DNA of 49,950 nt from an uncultured Collinsella sp. (GCA_900751755.1 CAADSP010000047.1:1-49950); one strand, 5' to 3'. Counted from the stretch's first letter, positions 25,085 to 33,668 are shown. Numbers and translations are program-made. The notes: a model not told the origin generated them from the sequence alone.

Positions 25085-25140
25085 TTACGTTATAGCTAGC
25101 TATATTATACCTTTCTATAATATAGCTAGCTATAACGTAA
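25085..25140. promoter_or_regulatory. 25-bp perfect inverted repeat upstream of the DUF234 ATPase
   Basis: Arms 25085-25109 and 25116-25140 are exact reverse complements with a 6-nt centre. Each arm contains the 14-bp palindrome TATAGCTAGCTATA, so there are two dyads 31 bp apart. TATAAT-like boxes lie within. The layout suits promoter plus double operator, or a strong cruciform. Confidence 0.75.
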
Positions 25141-25197
25141 TTCGACAAGCAGCGCACGCAAAAGGGGCGGTTGAAGTGCGGCTTGGCGCTGCATGAC

Positions 25198-25227
25198 GTC
25201 GGCGGACGAGGCGATGCGTCCGCCGAC
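25198..25227. terminator. Hairpin downstream of the second purine permease
   Basis: GTCGGCGGACG and CGTCCGCCGAC (11 bp, perfect) with an 8-nt loop, 17 bp after the permease stop. No U-tract follows, so termination is uncertain. Confidence 0.4.
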
Positions 25228-25244
25228 GAATAGCACCGAATTGG

Positions 25245-26639
25245 TTACTTCTTGCTCTCGGGCAAGACCAGATCCACGGCAGCGTCCTTGGCAGCATCGA
25301 TGTGCTGAGCCACGACCGGCGTCTGCGGAAGGATCAGGTTAAGGACAATGGCCATGATGGCGGTGGGGGTTACGGCATTGGAGCCGATGACGGTGGACAC
25401 CCAGGTGGGCATACCCTCGCCGGCAAGGCAACCGCTGGCCATCCAGATACCCAGGCCGAAGACGACGGAGGTACCGACGATGGTGGTAGTGCGCTGCGTG
25501 AGGCCCTCGCGGGTGAACATGCGCACGCCGTTCATGGTGATGGTGCCAAAGACGCCGACGGTCGCGCCGCCGATGACGGGCTGCGGGATAGCGGAAAGGA
25601 CGGCAGAGAGCTGCGGGAACAGACCGGCGATGGCAAAGACGGCCGCGATGATCACAAAGACCCACTTGTTGACGACCTTGTTGGAGCAGATGATGCCCAC
25701 GTTCTGGCCAAGGGCGCTGGTGGGAAGACCGCCCAGCAGGCCGCCGACCATAGAGGTGAGGCCCTGGGACACGATAGCACCGGAGAGCTCACGCTCGGTG
25801 GGCATACGGTCGATGGAACCCAGGCAGGCGGCGGAGACGTCACCGATAACCTGGATGGCAACCATGGGGAACACGACGGCGAGGGTAATGCAGACCTCGG
25901 GATCAAACTCGAGCGCGTAGGGCATGAGCTTGGGAAGGGCGAAGACCTGGGCGGTGGCGACGCTGGAGAAATCGATCATGCCAAAGGGGATCGAAACAAT
26001 CATGCCAACGATCATGCCAAAGAACACGGATCCCAGCTTGAGCGTGCCCTTGCCAAAGTTGGCGAGCGCAAAGACCACGGCGAAGGTGATAAGAGCGACG
26101 CACCAGGCCTGCGGGGTACCCCACAGCGGCGTGCCCATACCGCCGGCCATATACTTGACGGCCGTGGGATACAGCGAAACGCCGATGGAGAAGATGACCG
26201 TACCGGTCACGACGGGCGGGAACAGCCACTTAATCTTGCTGTAGGCCAGACCAAAGAGGGCCGCGACGGCACCGCCGACAATCTCGCCGCCCAGCAGTGC
26301 ACCAAAGCTAAAGCCCGAGGCGCCCATGGCCTGAAGGGCCGGCAGGAACGCGAACGAGACGCCCATGACGATGGGCAGGCCGCCGCCGATGCGACGGAAG
26401 GGAGCGAAGGCCTGAAGGGCCGTGTCGAGTGCCGAAAGAATGAGCGCGACCTGAATGATGTCGGTGCTCTGCTGGCTATTAAAGCCGTAGACGCCGGCCA
26501 TGATGACCGCCGGGGTAATGATGCCGGCAAACGATGCCAGTACGTGCTGAAGGGCACACGGGATCATTTCCTTAACGGGAGGCATGCCCTCGCGAGTGAA
26601 CAGGGCTTCAGTGCCGTTCGTAACCGTCTCCTGGGCCAT
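25245..26639 (-). CDS. NCS2-family purine permease, second copy
   Basis: A 464-residue nucleobase:cation symporter-2 protein, paralogous to the permease at 96-1409: both share the HVLASFAGIITPAVI-type N-terminus and the GQNVGII core. It has about 12-14 hydrophobic helices. Substrate is probably a purine such as xanthine or urate. It is divergent from a YheO-type regulator (26992), a pairing that suggests substrate-induced control. A possible promoter lies at 26727-26755. The C-terminal tail of about 25 residues is polar. Confidence 0.9.
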   Translation of the reverse strand: MAQETVTNGTEALFTREGMPPVKEMIPCALQHVLASFAGIITPAVIMAGVYGFNSQQSTDIIQVALILSALDTALQAFAPFRRIGGGLPIVMGVSFAFLPALQAMGASGFSFGALLGGEIVGGAVAALFGLAYSKIKWLFPPVVTGTVIFSIGVSLYPTAVKYMAGGMGTPLWGTPQAWCVALITFAVVFALANFGKGTLKLGSVFFGMIVGMIVSIPFGMIDFSSVATAQVFALPKLMPYALEFDPEVCITLAVVFPMVAIQVIGDVSAACLGSIDRMPTERELSGAIVSQGLTSMVGGLLGGLPTSALGQNVGIICSNKVVNKWVFVIIAAVFAIAGLFPQLSAVLSAIPQPVIGGATVGVFGTITMNGVRMFTREGLTQRTTTIVGTSVVFGLGIWMASGCLAGEGMPTWVSTVIGSNAVTPTAIMAIVLNLILPQTPVVAQHIDAAKDAAVDLVLPESKK

Positions 26640-26726
26640 TTGACCACCAATCCTCGAGGTAGTTGTTTTCGCATCTAGCGTTCTATTGTGACGCAGTTAA
26701 GCGATGAGGTTGTGCCTTCGGTGAAT

Positions 26727-26755
26727 ATCGTATTTAAGAATTTTCTCATTCTCAA
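26727..26755 (-). promoter_or_regulatory. Candidate promoter of the second purine permease
   Basis: TTGAGA (26750-26755) and TACGAT (26727-26732) on the minus strand, 17-bp spacer, about 90 bp before the permease start. The divergent gap 26640-26991 is markedly AT-rich compared with the genes around it. No purine riboswitch fold is visible. Confidence 0.42.
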
Positions 26756-26991
26756 TAATAATTTTTTGTTATCAGACTATTCTTCAGCTGAAATTAAACG
26801 TTTCAGCAGGTAACGAAAGTGCCTAGTCAAAATAACATCTAACTTTTCTTTTGGTCGACCGTTTACTGCCAAATATCTACCGCTCGTCTATATTACGCAA
26901 TGTACCTGCGAATATACGAGTCAATAGACACCGTGTTACCATGAGAAAAAATTGTTATGAACATTTCCGATTTCACCCAAAGGAGTTGCCC

Positions 26992-27648
26992 ATGAACGAG
27001 ACCGTACGCCGCTTTTTGCCGATGGTCGATTTCCTGGAGCAGATACTTGGCAAGAACAGCGAGATCGTCCTGCATGATTTCTCGGATCCCGACCACGCCA
27101 TCGTCGATATTCGCAACGGTATCGTGAGCGGCCGCAAGATTGGCGGGCCCGCTACCGATCTGGCACTCAAGATCATGCACGACCCCAAGTATCGCGACCT
27201 GCCGTTTATTACGGGCTACGAGGGGCGCGGCGCCGGTGGCAAGACGCTGGAATCAGCAACGTACTTTATCCGCGAGAACGGTGAGATCGTCGGCATGCTT
27301 TGCGTCAACACCGATCTTTCGGCCGTGCGCAGTATCAATGCCATGGCCCAGCAGCTTATGGCTTGCTTCGATGCCGCGCCGATCCGCACGGAACCCTCCC
27401 CCATCGAGGTCGAGAGCCTTTCGGAGTCCACGCAGGAGCTCATCGACCGCAGCATTTCCGAGCTGCTCGAAAGCCGCGGGCAGGATGTCGCCTCGCTCGG
27501 CCAGGCCGATCGCGTGGACGTTATTCGCCACCTTAACGGCAACGGCGTGTTTATGCTCAAGGGTGCCGTTGCCTGCGCCGCCGCCGCGCTGGGCATCTCG
27601 GAGCCCAGCGTCTACCGCTACCTGCAAAAGGTCCGCAAGGAGGGCTAA
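26992..27648 (+). CDS. YheO/DauR-type PAS + HTH transcriptional regulator, second copy
   Basis: A 218-residue regulator with the YheO-like PAS domain (EIVLHDFSDPDHAIVDIRNGIVSGRKIGGPATDLAL, residues about 22-60) and a C-terminal HTH (AAAALGISEPSVYRYLQKV). The ATG at 26992 has a perfect AAAGGAG ribosome site; the frame open from 26851 lacks one. Divergent from the purine permease at 25245, which is its likely target. It is a paralogue of the regulator at 5078. Confidence 0.87.
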   Translation: MNETVRRFLPMVDFLEQILGKNSEIVLHDFSDPDHAIVDIRNGIVSGRKIGGPATDLALKIMHDPKYRDLPFITGYEGRGAGGKTLESATYFIRENGEIVGMLCVNTDLSAVRSINAMAQQLMACFDAAPIRTEPSPIEVESLSESTQELIDRSISELLESRGQDVASLGQADRVDVIRHLNGNGVFMLKGAVACAAAALGISEPSVYRYLQKVRKEG

Positions 27649-27651
27649 CCC

Positions 27652-27688
27652 ACTGATCCCTTGGGGACGGAGGAAAACGGATCATTTT
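27652..27688. repeat. REP-like hairpin with GGGGACGG loop
   Basis: TGATCC and GGATCA form the ends of a short stem enclosing CTTGGGGACGGAGGAAAAC, followed by TTTTT. It sits just after the regulator stop and may double as its terminator. The loop resembles the GGGGACAGG loops at 30965, 31335 and 33548-33615. Confidence 0.5.
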
Positions 27689-27794
27689 TGCCCGAGAGGC
27701 TGCTGAAGACTTTGTCCTGCTTAGGCTGCGGGCATCGTCCATCGCGACGGCGCCACTATACTTTTGAGTATCTGAGCATTTTGAAAGGCAGGAT

Positions 27795-30290
27795 ATGACC
27801 GCAACCGCCAGTCGAACCACCAACCGCAGACCCGAGCTCTTGGCCCCCGCCGGAGGCCCCGAGCCCTTTGCCGCCGCGCTCGCCGCGGGCGCCGATGCCA
27901 TCTACTGTGGCATGGGCAGCTTCAACGCCCGCCGCAAGGCTACGAACTTTACCGACGAGGCCTTTGAACAGGCCTGCCGTGCCGCGCACCTGGCCGGCTC
28001 GCGCGTCTACGTCACGGTCAACATTGTCATCAAGGAATCCGAGATGAGCGATGCGCTGCAGCTCATCCACCGCTGCTCCACGCTGGGCGCCGATGCCTTC
28101 ATTATCCAGGACTGGGGCTTGTTCTTTGAGGTCAAGCGCACCATGCCCGGCATCGAGACGCATATCTCGACCCAGGCGAACATCCACGATGACCGCGGGA
28201 CTATTTGGTGCCGCGAGCAGGGCGCCGACCGTGTGACCTTGTCGCGCGAGCTCTCCATCGACGAGATCGCCGCCATCCACGACGCCGCGCCCGACGTTGA
28301 CCTAGAGGTCTTTAGCCACGGCGCCATCTGCTTTTGCTACTCGGGCCTGTGCCTGCTCTCGAGCTTTGCCATGGCGGGCCGCTCGGCCAACCGCGGCATG
28401 TGCGCTCAGCCCTGTCGTCTGCCTTACGAGCTGATCGACGAGAACGGCCGCTCGCTCTCCCCTGCCGGTCGCGAGCGCGCGCTATGCCCGCGCGATACCA
28501 ATACATCGCAGCTCGTTCGTCGTCTGTATGACGCCGGCGCCGCATCGCTCAAGCTCGAGGGCCGCATGAAGGCCCCCGATTACGTGTATTCCATCGTCGA
28601 CGTGTATCGTCATCAGATTGATGACATGCTGACCGATGTTTCGACCTCTAAGGATGAGGATGCCGCCCGCCAGCGCCAGCTCAAGCGCTGCTTTAACCGT
28701 GACTTTACGCACGCCTACCAAGACGGTACCTCGGGTGACGAGATGATGAGCTACGAGCGCTCCAACAACCGCGGCCAGATCGTGGGCGCGGTGCTGGGCA
28801 GCCGCCTGGCCAACCGCGATGTGCGCGGGCTCAAGCCCGACGACCGCCGTCGCCGCGCTGCCATCGCCCGCATTGAGCTGTTTGAGCCCGTGGGCAAGGG
28901 CGACCTGTTGGAGCTTCGCCACGACGATGAGTTCGACCAATTCCTGACCACCATTGCCGCCGAGGATGCCGCTGCGGGCGACATCATCGAGTGCCGCGTG
29001 CCCCGCAGCATGCCCGAGGGCTGCCGCGTCCGCGTGATTCGCAGCCAGCGTGCCATCGATGCCGCCGGCGCCGCGCTCAAGTGCGATGTGCTGTGCCGCC
29101 GTGCCGTAGACGTGTCCGTCGTGGCGCGTCTGGGCGAGCCGTTTGCCGTCACGCTCACCTGCTGCGACGACCCTTCGCTTACGGCCACGGCCACGGGCTT
29201 TACCGTCGAGGCCGCCAAGACCCGCGCCGTTGAGGCGTCCGATCTGGTTGAGCATGTAGGCCGCATGGGCTCCTCTCCCTTTGAGGCCGCGAGCTTTGAC
29301 GTGGCCCTCGATGAGGGCTGCGGCATGGGCTTTTCCGCCGTGCACAAGGTGCGCGCCGCCGCTTGCAAGGCGCTGGAGGAGGCCATTCTGGCGCCGTATG
29401 ACGAGCGTGCGAAAACGCTCGAACTACCGGCGATTGTCACCAGTGATTCCCGCCCCGCGCCCGAGCACTACCGCGATGAGCCGCAGATTTGCGCCACTGT
29501 CACCTCGCTCGAGGCCGCCGAGGCCGCTCGCGCCGAGGGTGCAACGCGCATCTACATGACCACCGACGCGCTCGATGCGGCCAAGCTCTCCCCCGCCGAT
29601 GCGTTTGAGCAGGGCATCGTACCCGTACTCGACGAGGTCTGCCGCGCCGTTGACCACGCACGCGTCGACCCGTGGATTCTTGCTGGAGCGACTGTCGCCG
29701 TCGGCAATATCTCCGAGCTTGCCCTGGCCGCCCAGGTTGGCGCCACGGCCGAGATTCGCTCTTGCCTGCCCGTACACAACACGCCTTGCATGGAGGCACT
29801 TGCCGAGCGCGGAGCCGGCGCTTTTTGGCTCTCGCCCGAGATCACGCTCGACGAGATTATCTCGCTTGGCACCTCCGCGCCCGCAGCGTTAGGCATCACC
29901 GTGTTCGGCCGCCCGCGCGTTATGACGAGCGAGCACTGCATCCTGCAGGTGGCCAATGGCTGCATCCACGATTGCGCCAACTGCCGCCTGCGCGCCCGCA
30001 AGCTGTCGCTCAAGAATATCGACGGCAAGATCATGCCCGTGCGCACCGATATCCACGGCCGCTCACGCCTGTACGACGCTTACCCCATCGACCTCACGCC
30101 GCAGGTTCCGCAGCTGCTCGATGCCGGCGTGCGCCGTCTTATGGTTGACGGAACCCTGCTCGAGGCCGATGAGATTGGCCGCGCCGTCGCTCGCGTCCGT
30201 CGCGCCGTCGAGGCGGCGCAAGCAGGCCGCAAGCCCGCCGCCCGCCTGCGCGGCGCCACCTCGGGCTGCATGTTTGTGGGAATTAGCTAA
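27795..30290 (+). CDS. U32-family peptidase / RlhA-like protein
   Basis: An 831-residue protein of peptidase family U32. It starts PELLAPAGGPEPFAAALAAGADAIYCG and carries the family signature EVFSHGAICFCYSGLCLLSS from about residue 171, followed by Cys residues (RGMCAQPCRLPYE). A middle domain like DUF3656 and a second U32-like half at about 560-820 (CILQVANGCIHDCANCRLRARKL) follow. The E. coli member with this layout, RlhA (YdcP), hydroxylates 23S rRNA C2501; others were described as collagenases. Which applies here cannot be told. The next gene, a pseudouridine synthase 15 bp on, favours an RNA-modification role. Confidence 0.85.
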   Translation: MTATASRTTNRRPELLAPAGGPEPFAAALAAGADAIYCGMGSFNARRKATNFTDEAFEQACRAAHLAGSRVYVTVNIVIKESEMSDALQLIHRCSTLGADAFIIQDWGLFFEVKRTMPGIETHISTQANIHDDRGTIWCREQGADRVTLSRELSIDEIAAIHDAAPDVDLEVFSHGAICFCYSGLCLLSSFAMAGRSANRGMCAQPCRLPYELIDENGRSLSPAGRERALCPRDTNTSQLVRRLYDAGAASLKLEGRMKAPDYVYSIVDVYRHQIDDMLTDVSTSKDEDAARQRQLKRCFNRDFTHAYQDGTSGDEMMSYERSNNRGQIVGAVLGSRLANRDVRGLKPDDRRRRAAIARIELFEPVGKGDLLELRHDDEFDQFLTTIAAEDAAAGDIIECRVPRSMPEGCRVRVIRSQRAIDAAGAALKCDVLCRRAVDVSVVARLGEPFAVTLTCCDDPSLTATATGFTVEAAKTRAVEASDLVEHVGRMGSSPFEAASFDVALDEGCGMGFSAVHKVRAAACKALEEAILAPYDERAKTLELPAIVTSDSRPAPEHYRDEPQICATVTSLEAAEAARAEGATRIYMTTDALDAAKLSPADAFEQGIVPVLDEVCRAVDHARVDPWILAGATVAVGNISELALAAQVGATAEIRSCLPVHNTPCMEALAERGAGAFWLSPEITLDEIISLGTSAPAALGITVFGRPRVMTSEHCILQVANGCIHDCANCRLRARKLSLKNIDGKIMPVRTDIHGRSRLYDAYPIDLTPQVPQLLDAGVRRLMVDGTLLEADEIGRAVARVRRAVEAAQAGRKPAARLRGATSGCMFVGIS

Positions 30291-30305
30291 CCGAAAGGCT
30301 TTCAC

Positions 30306-30965
30306 GTGAACGAAGAACCTCAAGTCCTCTACTGCGACGCCTGGCTCATGGCCATCGATAAGCCCGCCGGCATGATCGTCCACGGTGACGGCACCGGCGA
30401 GCGCACACTTACCGACTACGCCAGCGATCTGCTATTGGCGATGGGCGACGGCTTTGCCGCGACCGACATGCAACCGCTCAACCGCTTGGACCGCAACACC
30501 ACCGGCGTGGTGTTGTTCTCGCTCGACAAGCAGACGCAGCCCGCCTTTGACCAGATGGTGAACGACCACGCCTTCGAAAAGCACTATCTGGCGCTCGCCG
30601 AGGGCAAGATCGACTGGAACGAGAAGCTCATCGACAAGCCCATCGCCCGCGACCGCCACGATAGCCGCAAGATGCGCGTTGGCGCCAGCGGCAAGCCGTC
30701 TCAGACGCGCGTCAAGGTGCTCAAGCGCCTCAAGAGCCGCCGAGGCCTGCCCACGCGTTCGTATATCGATGTCGAGCTGCTCACCGGCCGCAAACATCAG
30801 ATTCGCGTGCATCTGACCAGCGAGCATCACCCCCTGGTTGGCGACGACCTGTACGGAACGCCGCGCCCCTGCGGATTGATGCTCCACGCCCACAGTGTGT
30901 CCTTTACGCATCCCGTTACCGGCGAGCACATCCACATCGAAGCCCCCTGCCCCTGGGAGCCCTAA
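30306..30965 (+). CDS. RluA-family pseudouridine synthase
   Basis: A 219-residue pseudouridine synthase. The catalytic motif NRLDRNTTG has Asp62, and the later family motifs (HYLALAEG, LLTGRKHQIRVHL) are in place. It has no S4 domain. GTG start with a GAAAGG site; lies 15 bp after the U32 gene, so probably one transcript. The target uridine in rRNA or tRNA cannot be assigned. Confidence 0.88.
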   Translation: MNEEPQVLYCDAWLMAIDKPAGMIVHGDGTGERTLTDYASDLLLAMGDGFAATDMQPLNRLDRNTTGVVLFSLDKQTQPAFDQMVNDHAFEKHYLALAEGKIDWNEKLIDKPIARDRHDSRKMRVGASGKPSQTRVKVLKRLKSRRGLPTRSYIDVELLTGRKHQIRVHLTSEHHPLVGDDLYGTPRPCGLMLHAHSVSFTHPVTGEHIHIEAPCPWEP

Positions 30966-31001
30966 ACCACCACAATGGGGACAGGCACCTTTGTGGTGGT
31001 T
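30965..31001. repeat. REP-like hairpin, AACCACCACAA stem, copy 1
   Basis: AACCACCACAA and TTGTGGTGGTT (11 bp, perfect) around TGGGGACAGGCACCT. It overlaps the last base of the pseudouridine synthase gene's stop codon and may help end its transcript. A near-identical copy lies at 31335-31371. Confidence 0.8.
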
Positions 31002-31033
31002 TTGCCGCAATGGCTCAGTCGCGGTCCCAAAAC

Positions 31034-31250
31034 GTCTCGATCTGTAACAGTTAGAGTCCATTTTCCGGTCTATCTGTTACAGATCGAGACATTCGAATCC
31101 CCCTTAAAGGAAAATCTCAATCTGTAACAGTAACTCGGCAAAATCGGTCCCAGATGTTACAGATTGAGAAAAAGGGGCGGCGCGGTTCGGAAGTATCTCA
31201 ATCTGTAACACCTAGCCCACTTTTAACGGTCCAGTTGTTACAGACTTAGA
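31034..31250. repeat. Three tandem 55-bp hairpins with 25-nt loops (period 80-81 bp)
   Basis: Units 31035-31089, 31115-31169 and 31196-31250. Each has TCTCRATCTGTAACA on the left and its (near-perfect) reverse complement on the right, with exactly 25 nt between. The first two stems are perfect; the third has two differences. All loops contain CGGTC at loop position 16-17. The DNA between units is not repeated. The array lies between convergent genes and is bracketed by two REP-like hairpins. Confidence 0.88.
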
Positions 31251-31267
31251 CAAACCGGCAGACAACG

Positions 31268-31306
31268 AAAGCGACAACGCCCGTGATGGACGTTGCCGCT
31301 TTTCTA
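31268..31306 (+). terminator. Rho-independent terminator-like hairpin
   Basis: AAAGCGACAACG and CGTTGCCGCTTT (one mismatch) with an 11-nt loop, followed by TTTCTATT. Oriented to end plus-strand transcription before the convergent deoR gene. Confidence 0.6.
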
Positions 31307-31334
31307 TTGAGAAAACTACTCGGTTTTCGTTACT

Positions 31335-31371
31335 AACCACCACAATGGGAACAGGCACCTTCGTGGTGGTT
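31335..31371. repeat. REP-like hairpin, AACCACCACAA stem, copy 2
   Basis: Same as 30965-31001 with two base changes (loop TGGGAACAGGCACCT; right arm TCGTGGTGGTT). It lies 24 bp from the 3' end of the deoR gene. Confidence 0.8.
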
Positions 31372-31395
31372 TTGGCCTTAGCCTGCCCCTGCTTG

Positions 31396-32142
31396 CTAGA
31401 CCGTGATGACGTTGTCCATTGCCCGGTACTTGGCGGGGACCTCGCCCGCGGTAATAATCGTTGCGTCGCGGAAGTCCGCGAACTTGACGGGCGCCACCAT
31501 GCCAAATTTGCTGGCGTCCGAGATTACGAAGCGTTTGGCCGTATGGCGCATCGAGATACGCTTTACTTGCGCCTCCTCGATATCGGGTGCCGTGAAGCCC
31601 TGCTCGGCGGCTATGCCGTTAGAACCCCAAAAGCCACAATTGAAGTTGTAGCGGTCTAGGGTTGCCAGGGCATCGGGGCCAACGAGCGCCTCGGTCTCGG
31701 GTTTGAGCTCGCCGCCCAGCACTACGGTGCGCATGCCGCGCAAAGCGAGGCGCTGAGCATGGAGCACGGAATCGGTCACATAGGTGACACCTTCAAGGTG
31801 TGGAAGATGCTCGATGAGCTTGAGCGTCGTCGAGCCCGAGTCGATGTATACAAAGCTCTCGGGCTCCACAAGCGCCGCCGCACGGGCGCAGATACGCTCC
31901 TTGTCGTCGTTATGGAGATCGCTGCGCTCGTTGAGCGTTAGGTCGCGCGTCACGTGCGCGCGCTCAAGACTCGTCGCTCCGCCGTGGACCTTGGCGATGC
32001 GGTGTGCGCGATCGAGCGTCTGCAGGTCGCGCCGAATGGTGGACGCCGTCACGCCCAAGGCCTCAGCAAGCTCCGGCACAGTAACCGAGCCAGCCTGCTG
32101 CACCATCGACACAATCGCATTGAGCCTATCTTCCGCTAGCAT
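31396..32142 (-). CDS. DeoR/GlpR-family transcriptional regulator
   Basis: A 248-residue sugar-type repressor. The DeoR winged helix lies at residues about 1-55 (VTVPELAEALGVTASTIRRDLQTLD ... HGGA). The C-terminal DeoRC effector domain has the DSGSTT and GGELKPET motifs and ends near DNVITV. It is 3 bp downstream of the Gfo/Idh/MocA oxidoreductase on the same strand, so it probably controls its own operon in response to a phosphorylated sugar. Confidence 0.9.
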   Translation of the reverse strand: MLAEDRLNAIVSMVQQAGSVTVPELAEALGVTASTIRRDLQTLDRAHRIAKVHGGATSLERAHVTRDLTLNERSDLHNDDKERICARAAALVEPESFVYIDSGSTTLKLIEHLPHLEGVTYVTDSVLHAQRLALRGMRTVVLGGELKPETEALVGPDALATLDRYNFNCGFWGSNGIAAEQGFTAPDIEEAQVKRISMRHTAKRFVISDASKFGMVAPVKFADFRDATIITAGEVPAKYRAMDNVITV

Positions 32143-32145
32143 CGT

Positions 32146-33225
32146 TTACTCCTCCTCGGGGTACACGACTCCCCAGTCGACGCGAAGCTTGGTCATAAGC
32201 TCCATAACATCAGAAGCATATTCCAGCAGCTCGCGCTTGGAGTCGTCGCCGGCAACGGCCTTCTCAAGATCGGCCATCTCATAGCAAAGGGCGTAAGCCT
32301 CGGTGCCCGCGTGGACCTCCTCGCGGTGGCCGTCCGCAGCCCACACGATGGTCGCGTGATCGGCACGCGGATACTCGTTGACCTCGATATAGCACTTGTC
32401 AAAGCTGATGACCGAGCGCTTGGGCTGCTTGGAGTGAAGCGTAAGGCTCACAACACCCAGCTGTTGCTCAGCATTACGGCAGACGATGCCGCCCGCAACG
32501 TCGACACCGGTCTCACAGGTGTCGCCCAGCGAAACGACCTCAGCGGGCTGGCTTGCCATAAAGAGGCGCATAACGGAAAGCGCATAGACGCCAATGTCGA
32601 GCATAGCGCCGCCGGCGAGGTTGCGGTTATAGAAGCGGTTGGTCAGATCGCCGTACTCCTTATAGCTGCCAAAGTTGAGTTGGGCGAGGTTCATGCGGCC
32701 AAACTCGCCGGCATCCATGCGGCGGCGCAGCTCTTGATACAGGGGCATGTGGAGCACCGTAGTGGCGTCCATAAGGACCACGTTATGCTCGTCGGCAATG
32801 GCACGGGCCTCGTCGAGCTCGGCAGAGTTGAGGGTAATGGCCTTCTCGCAGAGCACGTGCTTGCCAGCTCTCAGAGCGGCGCGCAGGTAGGTGATATGCG
32901 TGTTATGCGGCGTGGTGATATAGATCGCGTCGATGTTCGGATCGGCATAGAGGTCCTCGACCGTGTCATAGACCTTCTCGATGCCATACTGCTCGGCAAA
33001 AGCTTGAGCCTTCGACAGCGTGCGGTTGGCGACGCCCGCAAGCTTGCGGCCGGCAAGAGCGAGAGACTGGGCCATCTGGTTGGCGATAACGCCGCACCCG
33101 ATCACAGCCCAACGAAGCTCGGGGGCCGTAAAGACATCATCGGGGAACGGCTTGTCCTGGACCGAAGCGAACGCTGCCTTAGCGGCTGCCGCAGCATCAA
33201 GCGGAGCCTGTTTGGAATCTGCCAT
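32146..33225 (-). CDS. Gfo/Idh/MocA-family oxidoreductase
   Basis: A 359-residue NAD(P)-dependent oxidoreductase. The Rossmann motif VIGCGVIANQMAQ lies near residue 43, the family motif CEKAITLNSAEL near 135, and the C-terminal substrate domain contains GGAMLDIGVYAL. Such enzymes oxidise or reduce sugars or inositols; the substrate is unknown. The ATG at 33225 has a perfect AGGAGG ribosome site; the frame open to 33300 lacks one. It heads a two-gene operon with the DeoR regulator. Confidence 0.88.
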   Translation of the reverse strand: MADSKQAPLDAAAAAKAAFASVQDKPFPDDVFTAPELRWAVIGCGVIANQMAQSLALAGRKLAGVANRTLSKAQAFAEQYGIEKVYDTVEDLYADPNIDAIYITTPHNTHITYLRAALRAGKHVLCEKAITLNSAELDEARAIADEHNVVLMDATTVLHMPLYQELRRRMDAGEFGRMNLAQLNFGSYKEYGDLTNRFYNRNLAGGAMLDIGVYALSVMRLFMASQPAEVVSLGDTCETGVDVAGGIVCRNAEQQLGVVSLTLHSKQPKRSVISFDKCYIEVNEYPRADHATIVWAADGHREEVHAGTEAYALCYEMADLEKAVAGDDSKRELLEYASDVMELMTKLRVDWGVVYPEEE

Positions 33226-33287
33226 ATGTGCCTCCTGCGTCGTGAAAAGTCTTTCATTTCTGACAGCTCTATATTCGCACAAATGCG

Positions 33288-33310
33288 CGCGTATATGCAC
33301 GTATATGCGT
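33288..33310. promoter_or_regulatory. Direct repeats CGTATATGC upstream of the oxidoreductase
   Basis: CGTATATGC occurs at 33290-33298 and 33300-33308, 10 bp apart, about 70 bp upstream of the oxidoreductase start. A plausible operator for the co-encoded DeoR protein. The rest of 33311-33530 shows only low-order repeats (ACGCAATGTC twice) and no gene. Confidence 0.35.
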
Positions 33311-33547
33311 ATTTAGGTGCTTAACGGTCATCATATAGTCATAATTTGCACATGTTTGCGCGGTTACACGCAATGTCACGCAATGTCATGCGCGTAATGC
33401 GCATGCAACGATCCTTGTTAAACATAAAGGGACGGAACACCAAAGCCCTAAAAGACAGAGTAGGTCGTTTTACTCCACACCTATAGAAGCATCAGGCATC
33501 AAAGGACCGTACCAAACTGCCGGCACATAGGGACGTTCCCAACGACC

Positions 33548-33615
33548 ACTCATTTAAGTCTGTCCCCAATGACTGCCAATCAACGGCCACTCATTTAAGC
33601 CTGTCCCCAATGAGT
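33548..33615. repeat. Two tandem REP-like hairpins with GGGGACAG loops
   Basis: ACTCATT ... AATGASTN units at 33548-33574 and 33589-33615, 41 bp apart. On the minus strand each loop reads GGGGACAGRCTTA. The second stem is perfect, the first has one mismatch. Same loop motif as 30965 and 31335 but a different stem. Confidence 0.7.
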
Positions 33616-33633
33616 ACCTAATGAGTAGGGATC

Positions 33634-33668
33634 AAAAAAGGCCCGGGTGCCGTGGCATCCGGGCCTTT
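33634..33668 (-). terminator. Rho-independent terminator of the ribosomal protein operon
   Basis: GGCCCGGATGCC and GGCACCCGGGCC on the minus strand (12-bp stem, one wobble, 3-nt loop) followed by TTTTTTG. It lies 27 bp after the rplX stop and ends the operon there. Confidence 0.9.

Noticed and set aside
26640..26991. Purine riboswitch in front of the permease
   Set aside because: No three-way junction or conserved purine-aptamer core is visible; the region is simply AT-rich.
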